A stretch of DNA of 64,000 bases from Mycobacterium sp. AZCC_0083 (lineage in GTDB: Bacteria; Actinomycetota; Actinomycetes; Mycobacteriales; Mycobacteriaceae), in contig NZ_JACHGP010000022.1 in assembly GCF_014202335.1 (NCBI RefSeq), positions 62,001-126,000 on the forward strand. The letters are read 5' to 3'. The notes beneath the pieces were generated by a model. The model did no database searches. It saw only the letters and a program-made list of their open reading frames with translations, and was not told the DNA's origin. Positions 1-7,115 of this stretch are shown piece by piece. Made by a program: the position numbers and the translations under genes. Each line of letters starts with the position of its first letter. The first letter of the stretch is position 1.

Positions 1-1535
1 GATGCCGTGGGCGTTGTCGGCGCGGTGGGCGTTGGTGATGCTGCGGTTGGCTGGTCGACTGGTGTGGGCTGGTTGTCGGCGGTGGCGGTGCCGTGGGTAC
101 CCGCTGCGCTGGACTGGGTGGGCGAGGCCTTGGTGGTGGTCGACGGTGTCGTGGCTGGCGGGTGTGCCTGTGGGCCATCGTGGGTGACCGATGAAGCCGG
201 GGTTGCGGTGGGGTTGTTGGGGTCGGCTTGGTGGGTGGTGGCCGGGCGGTTGCCGGTGCCGGTGGGTGCGGTGGTGGTGGGTGTGGTGTTGGTGGGTGTG
301 GTGTTGGTGGTGGTGGTGGTTGTTGCCGGCCCGGCGGGGGTGGGGCTGGGGGTGGTGATCACCGCGGTATCGGTGTGTCCGCCGGGTGGGTGCGGTCTCG
401 GCGCTGCACCGTTGATCACCGGTGCCGGTGCCGGTGATGGTGCCGGTGATGGTGCCGGTGATGGTGGTGGCGTGTTGGTGGTGTGTGGTGGTGGTGGGCC
501 GCCGGGTGTGCCGGTGGTGGGGTCGGGGCCGGTGGTTTTGATGTCGCTGTCGGGTGCTGTCGATGGCCCGGTCGGGTGGATGTCGGGTGCGGTGCCGGCG
601 GTGGCGGGATGGTCTGCGGGATGGGTTGCGCCGTGCCCGCCGGTGCCGTGGATCGATCCGCTGATCGCACCGCTGGAGGCACCCCCGAACAGCGACAGAC
701 CGGTGATCTGCCCGCCGGTCACCGAGCCGGCCAGGTTGCCGATCACCCCCAGCCCGTAATGGCTCAACGCCCCCTTGAGGGCCTTACCCACGAGGGTGTT
801 GGACTCGCCCAGCACTTCGGACACGGGTCGGTGCGCGCCGCCGGCCGCCCCCCCGCCCAACGCGCCGCTACCACCGCTGATGATGACTTGTTTCGCGTTG
901 ACCCCGGTGATGTGGTGTTGGCCGGCCTGATATTTCTCGATGCCCAGCTCCTGGCCCAGCGAGGTGAGGGCCTCCTCGATCGCCTCCTGGCCCCCGTGCT
1001 TGATCAACTGCTTGACTCCGGTGCGGGTGGACACCGAGGCCAGCGCCGTGCGCAGCCGCTCCGCCAAGATCTCCAAGAGCTTCCTCACCGAGAGGTTGGC
1101 CAACGCTTCGAAGAACGCCACCCAACTCAGCGTCGCCCCAAGAGTCCACGACGCCGACACCAACGCCCACGCAATCTCGGCCCCGGTGATCGCCAGCGTG
1201 GACACGATCTGCAGTTTGGTGTTCTCCAACTGCGCACCCGCGGCATGCACCAGATCACCCAACGCGTGCATCGCATCGGCGAGTTTGTCCATCGAGTAAT
1301 CGCCATCGAAAAGCATGCGGAGCTGCTGCTCGGCGGCCACCGCGGTATCCCCCGAGAGCACCGCCATCGTCTCCGCGCGCACCCTGGCCATATCGGCGAT
1401 GGTGCCCTGCACGTTCTTGGCCGCGCGATACCAGTACTCTGCGATGCGAAACATCGCGTCCTCATCGCCATCGGGCCACTTGGTGCCGGTCAACACCGCC
1501 ACCCAGCGCAAACCCGCCGGCAACTCAATACTCAC
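1..1535 (-). CDS. WXG100-like-domain polymorphic-toxin-type protein, C-terminus cut by window edge
   Basis: The reading frame is open from a GTG at 1535 to the left edge (511 codons); a TAG lies three codons upstream, so this is the first possible start. The N-terminus (SIELPAGLRWV..., TGTKWPDGDEDAMFRIAEYW) resembles the WXG100-like head of large actinobacterial effectors such as the N-terminal region of CpnT. It is followed by about 120 helical residues and a Gly/Ala-rich segment (IISGGSGALGG). From about residue 290 the chain becomes a Pro/Thr/Ser-rich linker with SPAP repeats, long Thr runs and His-rich patches. Such linkers normally join a secretion head to a C-terminal effector or toxin domain, which lies beyond the window. 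It is the last visible gene of the ESX substrate operon, 51 bp after a WXG100-like partner. The effector role is inferred from architecture; no catalytic domain is visible. Confidence 0.75.
   Translation of the reverse strand, partial: MSIELPAGLRWVAVLTGTKWPDGDEDAMFRIAEYWYRAAKNVQGTIADMARVRAETMAVLSGDTAVAAEQQLRMLFDGDYSMDKLADAMHALGDLVHAAGAQLENTKLQIVSTLAITGAEIAWALVSASWTLGATLSWVAFFEALANLSVRKLLEILAERLRTALASVSTRTGVKQLIKHGGQEAIEEALTSLGQELGIEKYQAGQHHITGVNAKQVIISGGSGALGGGAAGGAHRPVSEVLGESNTLVGKALKGALSHYGLGVIGNLAGSVTGGQITGLSLFGGASSGAISGSIHGTGGHGATHPADHPATAGTAPDIHPTGPSTAPDSDIKTTGPDPTTGTPGGPPPPHTTNTPPPSPAPSPAPSPAPAPVINGAAPRPHPPGGHTDTAVITTPSPTPAGPATTTTTTNTTPTNTTPTTTAPTGTGNRPATTHQADPNNPTATPASSVTHDGPQAHPPATTPSTTTKASPTQSSAAGTHGTATADNQPTPVDQPTAASPTPTAPTTPTA
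426..466 (-). repeat. 12-bp tandem repeat encoding SPAP units
   Basis: About three copies of a 12-bp unit (ggtgccggtgat on the plus strand) encode the SPAPSPAPSPAP run inside the Pro/Thr linker of the large ESX-associated protein. The repeat sits in frame and is probably a length-variable linker element. Confidence 0.6.
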
Positions 1536-1586
1536 AGACGACTACCCACGAGGCTCAACACCACACCCACCACACCCACCACTGGG

Positions 1587-1883
1587 CTAATGGTGATCCT
1601 GGGATTCCAAAGTGTCCGCCGCAGTCCGCAACGACTCCGAATAACTAGTCAACAAACCAATCTTGGCGTTCACCGAATCATTCACCCACGCCATCTGCGC
1701 AAGGTATCCACCACCACCGTTGGCGAAGTTATGACCCACCGAATCATCACCCCACGGCGCACCCTCACCGTCGAGACTGGCGCGCAGTGTCGACATCACC
1801 TGGCTGATCCGTGAACTGACGTTCGCGAGGTCTGTAGCGGTGGAACGCAGTTCGTCGGGTGTGACGTGAAACGGTTCAGTCAT
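1587..1883 (-). CDS. WXG100/EspC-like type VII secretion target (98 aa)
   Basis: This is a small, all-helical, 98-residue protein of the WXG100/EspC-like superfamily. It begins MTEPFHVTPDELRSTATDL, has a central PWGDD turn in the place of the WXG motif, and a second helix rich in Ala and Ser (SYSESLRTAADTL). Such proteins pair with larger substrates or form helical hairpins recognised by the type VII secretion ATPase. The AAGGAGAG ribosome site lies 6 nt before the ATG, inside the end of the EspL-like gene, which it overlaps by 8 nt. It directly precedes the large WXG100-like effector gene, so it is a likely secretion partner of that protein (inference). Confidence 0.75.
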   Translation of the reverse strand: MTEPFHVTPDELRSTATDLANVSSRISQVMSTLRASLDGEGAPWGDDSVGHNFANGGGGYLAQMAWVNDSVNAKIGLLTSYSESLRTAADTLESQDHH

Positions 1884-2361
1884 CAGTTCTCTCCTTCACA
1901 ATCGGATACACCACAGCTGGCTCCCGGGGATCGTCGAGCGCATCGCTGGACCGCGACTCACCCGGGGGTCCGGTGAACGCACTCAGCCCAGCGAGGATGT
2001 CCCCGAACTCGGGCACGTCTACCAGAGCTGCGGATAGCCGGGTAATCGTTTCGCGCCGTTGAGTCACCGGCATCACCAGCGCCGCCGACCGGCGGTCGAC
2101 CTCGTGGGCGGCGGCCTGTGCCGCGCGGGTGATGTAGTCGGCCAGATCGGCCAATTCGAAGTCGTTGAGGTAGGAGTCGTTGATGACAACCCCGGTGAGG
2201 ACATGCTGCGCGTCGACGCTGACCTCGACCATGCCATCGGCCACCGCCGCCTTTGCCGCCAGCGCGGACCGTTTCTCGTTGAACTTCGCCAGTTCTCGCA
2301 TCTGGTCGGCGACGAGCGCCCCCAGGTCCTCGACTTCGTGGCGCAAAGCGTCGTTATCCAC
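1876..2361 (-). CDS. YbaB/EbfC-family protein, EspL-like
   Basis: About 161 residues. A YbaB/EbfC-type fold is suggested by an N-terminal helix (LRHEVEDLGALVADQMREL), a three-strand segment (VEVSVDAQHVLTGVVI) and a C-terminal helix (FELADLADYITRAAQAAAHEV). Mycobacterial ESX-1 loci carry such a protein, EspL, just downstream of EspB; the same order, with one EspG-like gene between them, is seen here. I place the start at a GTG at 2361 because GAGGAGG lies 5 nt upstream; a longer frame opens at 2388. EspL supports substrate stability or secretion in ESX-1. The role here is inferred. The last 40 residues are acidic and Pro-rich and exceed the usual EspL length. Confidence 0.75.
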   Translation of the reverse strand: MDNDALRHEVEDLGALVADQMRELAKFNEKRSALAAKAAVADGMVEVSVDAQHVLTGVVINDSYLNDFELADLADYITRAAQAAAHEVDRRSAALVMPVTQRRETITRLSAALVDVPEFGDILAGLSAFTGPPGESRSSDALDDPREPAVVYPIVKERTDD

Positions 2362-2438
2362 CACTACCTCCTCTACCCATCTCCCCACCGTGTGTTCTCA
2401 TGCCTGCGCTGTGTGCGCCCATGCGCGGATGTCTCCAG

Positions 2439-3230
2439 TCATCGCGACGCGCAGAATTGAATGATTCGGTCACTACGCAGCTGCCGCAGGACCGCGATGT
2501 CATCGCAGATGAGTCGGTCGATGCGTTCACGTAGCGCCGGCTGGGTCATCGGTACGGCGTAGGGGGCATCTGGTGTGAAGACGTACTCACCGTCGTCGAT
2601 GACGCGGATCCACAATACCGATTGTTTGGTCCGCTCCAGCCCCCAGTTGCGCGCTGGGCGCCAATGACTTTGCACCGTTGCGTAGGCCGATACCTCCTGT
2701 TCGGTGATCATGACCTCCGACGGTGTGTCCATCGGCTGAAAGATTTGGATGTCGTTGGTGTCGAAGTCCGGCTGCGGCCGCGGCCGGTATTTCGGAACGA
2801 CGATCCGCTGGTAGCGGCCGGGTTGGGTCAGCGGGACTGCGTCACTGACCGCCGCACCCAAATCGAACGGTGAAACCGCCGAGACATCGATCACGTCGGA
2901 ATCGGGCCGCTGCTCCAGCACAAACCCGAATTGCCCTTGACGACAAGCGATCACACGTCCGCTGGCAGTGTCGGACGGAATGTGCTGGACGTGGTACTCG
3001 ACCCGGATATCGGCGCCGAAGTACGCGGCCACACACTCACCGAAGACGCTCAGGTCCCCGTGATGGAGCCGATCCGGCACCGTCGTGCGGTAGGCGCGCG
3101 CCGCGTCGTCACTGGCGAAACGCGTGGGCTGGGTGAACCGGAACGGATACGGCAAAACGTCGCGACCGTAATACTCGCAGATGGCGTCGAAGTCCACCAG
3201 ATCGATGGCCCCGACACTTCTGAGCGACAC
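2439..3230 (-). CDS. EspG-like ESX secretion-associated protein
   Basis: A 263-residue protein that fits the actinobacterial ESX secretion-associated EspG group: LVDFDAICEYYGRDVLPYPF near the start, a central antiparallel sheet region (IRVEYHVQHIP, GFVLEQRPDSDVIDV), and a charged helical C-terminus (RERIDRLICDDIAVLRQLR). EspG proteins are cytosolic chaperones that bind the tip of PE-PPE dimers. The frame stays open upstream to 3509, overlapping the EspB-like gene, but that extension is Ser/Gln/Arg-rich and shadows the other frame. The GTG at 3230 has AGAGGTGA 6 nt upstream and is the better start. It is diverged from the canonical EspG at 6303-7115, so family assignment is moderate. Confidence 0.6.
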   Translation of the reverse strand: MSLRSVGAIDLVDFDAICEYYGRDVLPYPFRFTQPTRFASDDAARAYRTTVPDRLHHGDLSVFGECVAAYFGADIRVEYHVQHIPSDTASGRVIACRQGQFGFVLEQRPDSDVIDVSAVSPFDLGAAVSDAVPLTQPGRYQRIVVPKYRPRPQPDFDTNDIQIFQPMDTPSEVMITEQEVSAYATVQSHWRPARNWGLERTKQSVLWIRVIDDGEYVFTPDAPYAVPMTQPALRERIDRLICDDIAVLRQLRSDRIIQFCASR

Positions 3231-3363
3231 CGAGTTCACCTCTGCACCATCACCATTGGGGCTGCCCCCGAAAAGCCCCGCCGCCGATGGCGATCCCGTG
3301 CGGATTGACCGGCGGCGATCAGCACCGGCGTTGAGGCTGGGGGCGGCGACCACCGCTGCGCGG

Positions 3364-5190
3364 TCATAGCTCCAGAGTCCACGGCGCCGGTCGCAGCGGA
3401 TTGGTGCTGGGCTGCTCGGTGTCGGGCCGCTCAGCACCTGCGCGCTCAGAGCTTGGGCGCTGCGAACCTGCGCGCTCGGCGCTTGGGCGCTGGGTGTTGT
3501 TGTGACCATCGTCGCCGATCACGGCGACCACCGCGTCGACGTCGCCCAAGACAACCCTCCCGTTCTTCTTGCGGCGCAACTCCTTGTTCGGCTTGTGTTC
3601 CTTACCCGGTGCTCCCCGCTGCCCGCCGCTGGGACCGCCGCCGCCCGGACCTGCGCCGGCACCGGGCCCCCCGCCGCCGGGCATCCCCCCCAACGGAGCA
3701 CCCGTGGCTGACTGGCCGGCAGCAGGGGTGTCAAATCCCCTGGAGGGCGCGACCCCTGAGCCCGGTGGTGCCGACAGGTCCCCCCCGCGCGGACCGAGCC
3801 CGGCGCCGCCCCCGCCGCCCCCGCCGTGGGGGCCCCCAGCTGGCGTCAGGGCGTTGAGCCCCTTTGGGCCGAGGCCGAGCGCCCCCTCGGGCGGCATCGC
3901 ACCGGCCGGGCGATTTTGCGCAGCGCCGGCTGCCCGTTGCAGCGCCTCACCAGCGGGACCCAGCGCGCTTTGTGCGCTTTGCAACGCGGGACCCAGGGCC
4001 GCGGCCGCAGCAGCGGGACCACCACCAGAGTTCGGTGTGGCGGCCAGATTGCTCAGCCCCGAGGCGGGGCCGGTGGACCCACCCAAGCCCCCAGCAGGCG
4101 TGTTCAACAGACCACCCGGATTATTCAACAAGCTGCTGGGATCATTGAGCAGGCTGCCCGGATTATTGAGCAGGCTGCTGGGGTCATTGGGCGATCCAGC
4201 TGGCGTGGTCAAGGAACTGCCGGGGCCGGTGAACGGGTCACCGGGCGCACCGGGTGGAGCCGAAAGTGGTTGGGTCCCAAGGTTTGGATCGAGCCCGCCG
4301 GCCCCGGGCGCGTTCAGCGTGTCATTCAACGGCGCCAGGCCGGGACCCCCTGACGGCGAGATGCCGGGATTGTTGAACAGCGATGCACCCGATGGCCCCG
4401 CGCCAGGGCTGAACGGTCCCCCACTAGGCCCTTCCAGCAAATTGGAGGGGGGACCCGTTGGATCGTTGGGTCCCCCCGGCGGGGTACCGGGCCCACTTGC
4501 CTTCGACAGGTCGGGCGGCGCCGGTGGAGGGGCGGGGACGTCTTTGAGGTTCGTTGTTTGTCCGGAACTGAACGCCGGGTTGTTCTCGCTGACGTATTTG
4601 ACGCCTCCGCCGTAAACATTGTTCAGCACCGCTTGTGCGTAGGAATCGAAGTCGTGGTGGATTTGGTCGGCCAATTCCGGGTATGTATTCAGGTTGTTGC
4701 GGTACGTGTCCTCGACGTCGGTGAGGTAGTGCTTGGTCGCGGACAGGGTCTTGGCGAACACGTCGCTCAGGTAGGACATGATCAATGCGCCATTGGCCAC
4801 CGTTTGCGGCTCGATGAATGACTTATTGACATTCTCCATGACGGCATCGTGGGTCTTGCCCTGCCAATCGCCGAGTTGTTCCTGCGCGGCGAGCGCTAGC
4901 TGGAATTTGTTCAGGTTGGCGGTGATCGTACCGGCGATGTTCCGCCACCCGTCGCGATGGCCGGGAAGAGCATCGTCGTCCGCACCCTGCATGGCCGCAA
5001 GGGCATCGTTATAGGACACGTTGCGCAAATCTTCAAGAGTAATGGAAAACGGGCCCTTCACCTCGGTGTTGCTGTTGAGGAGCTGCCCGTCGGTATTGGG
5101 CGACTTGACGCCCCCATTATCCAGAGGGTTTTTGTATGCAGGAGCATCTGGGACCTGGGGGTCCTGAGGGGCCTGATATATCTCCGTCAT
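3364..5190 (-). CDS. EspB-like ESX substrate with Pro/Gly-rich tail
   Basis: 608 residues. Residues about 50-200 are helical with a WXG-type turn (QLGDWQGKTHDAV near residue 107) followed by a long helix pair and a NTYPEL turn, matching the layout of the PE/PPE-like helical bundle of EspB. A PPPAPP segment near residue 222 begins a roughly 300-residue Gly/Pro/Asn-rich tail, as in EspB, whose tail is processed and supports oligomer formation in ESX-1. The tail holds SSLLNNPG-type repeats and a poly-Gly run. The last 70 residues are basic then acidic (KPNKELRRKKNGRVV, then ERAG/ERPD repeats). The espB-espL order of ESX-1 is partly kept. No clear Shine-Dalgarno precedes the ATG at 5190. It is probably secreted. 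Confidence 0.7.
   Translation of the reverse strand: MTEIYQAPQDPQVPDAPAYKNPLDNGGVKSPNTDGQLLNSNTEVKGPFSITLEDLRNVSYNDALAAMQGADDDALPGHRDGWRNIAGTITANLNKFQLALAAQEQLGDWQGKTHDAVMENVNKSFIEPQTVANGALIMSYLSDVFAKTLSATKHYLTDVEDTYRNNLNTYPELADQIHHDFDSYAQAVLNNVYGGGVKYVSENNPAFSSGQTTNLKDVPAPPPAPPDLSKASGPGTPPGGPNDPTGPPSNLLEGPSGGPFSPGAGPSGASLFNNPGISPSGGPGLAPLNDTLNAPGAGGLDPNLGTQPLSAPPGAPGDPFTGPGSSLTTPAGSPNDPSSLLNNPGSLLNDPSSLLNNPGGLLNTPAGGLGGSTGPASGLSNLAATPNSGGGPAAAAAALGPALQSAQSALGPAGEALQRAAGAAQNRPAGAMPPEGALGLGPKGLNALTPAGGPHGGGGGGGAGLGPRGGDLSAPPGSGVAPSRGFDTPAAGQSATGAPLGGMPGGGGPGAGAGPGGGGPSGGQRGAPGKEHKPNKELRRKKNGRVVLGDVDAVVAVIGDDGHNNTQRPSAERAGSQRPSSERAGAERPDTEQPSTNPLRPAPWTLEL
4108..4195 (-). repeat. In-frame tandem repeat encoding SSLLNNPG units
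   Basis: Imperfect repeats of about 24-36 bp encode successive (D)PSSLLNNPG, SLLNDP, SSLLNNPG and GLLNTP units in the tail of the EspB-like protein. Translation repeats together with the DNA, so the array probably arose by slippage or unequal crossing over. Confidence 0.6.
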
Positions 5191-5208
5191 GACTAGGAGG
5201 GTTTCGTG

Positions 5209-5544
5209 TTATCCGGAGTTGATCAGGCGATTGGCGGCTTTTTTCACGGTTTCCGCGAGGGTGTCGAGGTAGTTGTTGTAGTTGTCGATCGTGGCCTCAA
5301 CACCCAGGGGACCCTTGACGTCGAGTATCAGATTGTCCTTGACTTGGTGCGCGGATTGGAATGAGCCGACATTGCCGAACGACTCCAGCGTCTGGCGGAT
5401 CTCGCGAACCGCGAAATCCATGTCGGCGCGGTGGTCGTTGATGAGTTGGAGGTATTTGTCGCGTGTGGCCTCGGACAACTTGAGATCGGCTTTTCCGTTG
5501 TCCTTGATCGTGTTCATGTTGTCCGTCAAATCAGAGATCGCCAT
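5209..5544 (-). CDS. Small helical ESX-locus protein of unknown function (111 aa)
   Basis: A 111-residue predicted all-helical protein (MAISDLTDNMNTI..., YLQLINDHRADMDFAVREI, DNYNNYLDTLAETVKKAANRL). It has no WXG motif, signal peptide or membrane segment. Size and helical content resemble WXG100-like or EspC-like partners, but I do not recognise the family. GGGAAATAG precedes the ATG at 5544. It lies between the WXG100 pair and the EspB-like gene, close to both, so it is probably co-transcribed and either secreted or a chaperone. Confidence 0.6.
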   Translation of the reverse strand: MAISDLTDNMNTIKDNGKADLKLSEATRDKYLQLINDHRADMDFAVREIRQTLESFGNVGSFQSAHQVKDNLILDVKGPLGVEATIDNYNNYLDTLAETVKKAANRLINSG

Positions 5545-5623
5545 CTATTTCCCATCTGTGTGGCTTTCGGTGGGTGGGGCCCGGGCCTGCGGTCTCGACA
5601 GTGCCCGGGCTCCACCCCGGTCA

Positions 5624-5908
5624 TCAGAACGCTGAGGCGTTCGCCCGGTCCATGGCTTGCATGGCTTCTTGTTGATCGGCGGCCGACCGCTGAGTGTTGG
5701 CGGCGTTGTTGACTGCGTCGTCGAGCATCGCGCTCAACTTGGCGTGCGCGGCATCCAATGCCTGTGCGCCTTGACCTTCGTAAACGGTCATCAGCGCTTT
5801 GAACACGTTGTCGATGTCGGCCCGTGCCTCCTGAATCCCGTTAAGGGCTCCCTGCACGTCACCGATCGAGGCGTGGTTGGCACCGAAGTTGTACAGAATT
5901 TCGCTCAT
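5624..5908 (-). CDS. WXG100-family Esx protein lacking the Trp (EsxC-like)
   Basis: A 94-residue Esx-type protein starting MSEILYNFGA, a common start in this family (compare EsxH and EsxC). The central turn is VYEGQGAQAL: Tyr-Glu-Gly replaces Trp-X-Gly, much like the FAGHGAQGF turn of EsxC in ESX-2. The remainder forms two helices ending MQAMDRANASAF. GGGAG lies upstream of the ATG at 5908. It follows the gene for the WXG-containing partner by 14 bp, so the two probably form the usual antiparallel heterodimer that leaves through a type VII system. A longer frame to 6223 exists but overlaps the partner gene and is rejected. Confidence 0.85.
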   Translation of the reverse strand: MSEILYNFGANHASIGDVQGALNGIQEARADIDNVFKALMTVYEGQGAQALDAAHAKLSAMLDDAVNNAANTQRSAADQQEAMQAMDRANASAF

Positions 5909-5922
5909 GGGTCGTGCTCCCT

Positions 5923-6192
5923 TTAGCCGTTGTCGAGGTTGGCCACCGAGCGGACGTGCTCGGAGCCCGTTTCGACGATGTTGTTCAACGTGCTGATGAT
6001 CTGATCGAAGTCCTCGTGCTGTTGCGCAGAGGTCTTGGCGTAGGTGGTGGCGCTCTGGCCGTGCCAGGACGACGCCAGCATGGCGTCCTGGCTGTCGCGG
6101 ATTTGGGTCAGCTTGGCGACCGCAGCATCGCGGGCGGCATTGATCTGCGCGATCTTGGCATCGGCCTGATCCTTGGTCAGTGACAGTGTCAT
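5923..6192 (-). CDS. WXG100-family Esx protein (89 aa)
   Basis: An 89-residue helix-turn-helix protein with a clear WXG turn, SSWHGQSATTY, near residue 42. The flanking helices are rich in Ala, Gln and Asp (DAKIAQINAARDAAVAKL and EDFDQIISTLNNIVE). It is the first gene of the Esx pair, followed by the Trp-less partner at 5624-5908. There is no recognisable C-terminal YxxxD/E signal in the final residues (VRSVANLDNG); the signal may be supplied by the partner or a PE-type protein. It lies downstream of PE, PPE and EspG in the same operon. Family assignment is firm; which ESX system it uses is unknown. Confidence 0.85.
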   Translation of the reverse strand: MTLSLTKDQADAKIAQINAARDAAVAKLTQIRDSQDAMLASSWHGQSATTYAKTSAQQHEDFDQIISTLNNIVETGSEHVRSVANLDNG

Positions 6193-6302
6193 TGGACTCG
6201 CACCGTTTCCCTTTCTGATTCATTGACTATCTAGACGAGTTGTTGAGACGAGTTATCTGGTGTTGCAGGACAGGGTTATTCGGCTCATGACTGCGATATC
6301 TG

Positions 6303-7115
6303 CTAGGAGTTCTCCCATCTTTGGTTGGAGATCTCGACGAGCTGACCGATCGCCTGGCCTAGGGCGTGATCGGAGCCCGCCTTCAGGGTGGTCCATAGCT
6401 GCCCCGACGGCGACACACTGGGCACCCCGATGATGCGCCCACGACCGGTGTAGAACACCGCGGTCGCGCCCGGACCGCGCCAGATCCTGCCCTCTCCGGC
6501 GGAAAGCCGGTAGTAGACGATCTCGGCGAAAGCCTGCCGCGACGCCAGCGCAGTGCCGAGCAGCATCGCTGCGCGGGGTTCGGCTCCCAGGGCCCGAACA
6601 CGATCGGCCAGGCCGGTGGCGTCATGGGTGCCGCACAGGCTGTCGACGATCTCGTGCAGCGGGGCTCCGACTGGCGTGATATCAGCGGGCCGACAGCGCG
6701 GGAGTTCAGCCATCAACACCGAAGCCACGCTCCGTAATTCGACGCTCTGCCCGATGATTCGCAACAGGACGTCATCGCCCACCCGGCGGGCGAGCACGCA
6801 CAGCTGCCCGCAGCGCATCACCGCGACCCGCGCCATGCCCTGCGGCGTGACCAACCGCATGGCCAGCTCACGATCGGGACGCGCCAGTCCCTGCAATATC
6901 GCCACCAGATCCGGATGCACAACGCCATCGACGATCAGGTTGGCAGACACCAACTCTCGGGTCGCGGCGGCCAACCCCGCCTCACGCCCGCCGATGGTGG
7001 CGTGCGCCGAGCGCACCGCCAAAACGATCGGAAAGTCAACAACACCCACACGCAACGCCGCCGCCCGCAACTGCTCGACGGTGAGGGCGAACTGGTCGGT
7101 CAGCGCGGCCGTCAC
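6303..7115 (-). CDS. espG: ESX secretion-associated chaperone EspG
   Basis: A 270-residue EspG-family protein: LTVEQLRAAALRVGVVDFP at the N-terminus, a mid-region reading AMRLVTPQGMARVAVMRCGQL and later ATAVFYTGRGRIIGVPSVSPSGQLWTTL. EspG binds PE-PPE dimers in the cytosol and delivers them to the matching ESX system. It lies directly after PE and PPE, the standard order. The GTG at 7115 overlaps the PPE stop as GTGA, which favours it over the longer frame opening at 7160 and implies translational coupling. Confidence 0.85.
   Translation of the reverse strand: MTAALTDQFALTVEQLRAAALRVGVVDFPIVLAVRSAHATIGGREAGLAAATRELVSANLIVDGVVHPDLVAILQGLARPDRELAMRLVTPQGMARVAVMRCGQLCVLARRVGDDVLLRIIGQSVELRSVASVLMAELPRCRPADITPVGAPLHEIVDSLCGTHDATGLADRVRALGAEPRAAMLLGTALASRQAFAEIVYYRLSAGEGRIWRGPGATAVFYTGRGRIIGVPSVSPSGQLWTTLKAGSDHALGQAIGQLVEISNQRWENS

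Noticed and set aside
7..759. 250-codon plus-strand Gly/Val-rich frame
   Set aside because: It is the antisense shadow of the Pro/Thr linker of the minus-strand effector and has no gene-like content.
483..1814. 443-codon plus-strand frame
   Set aside because: It lies antisense to the effector and its WXG100 partner, is Arg/His-rich and has no ribosome site.
3231..3509. N-terminal extension of the EspG-like gene
   Set aside because: It overlaps the EspB-like gene, is low-complexity (Ser/Gln/Arg) and a GTG with a good ribosome site lies at 3230.
3569..4615. 348-codon plus-strand Pro/Gly-rich frame
   Set aside because: It mirrors the Gly/Pro-rich tail of the EspB-like protein on the other strand.
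5190..5210. AGGAGGG on the plus strand
   Set aside because: It resembles a ribosome site but no plus-strand gene follows.
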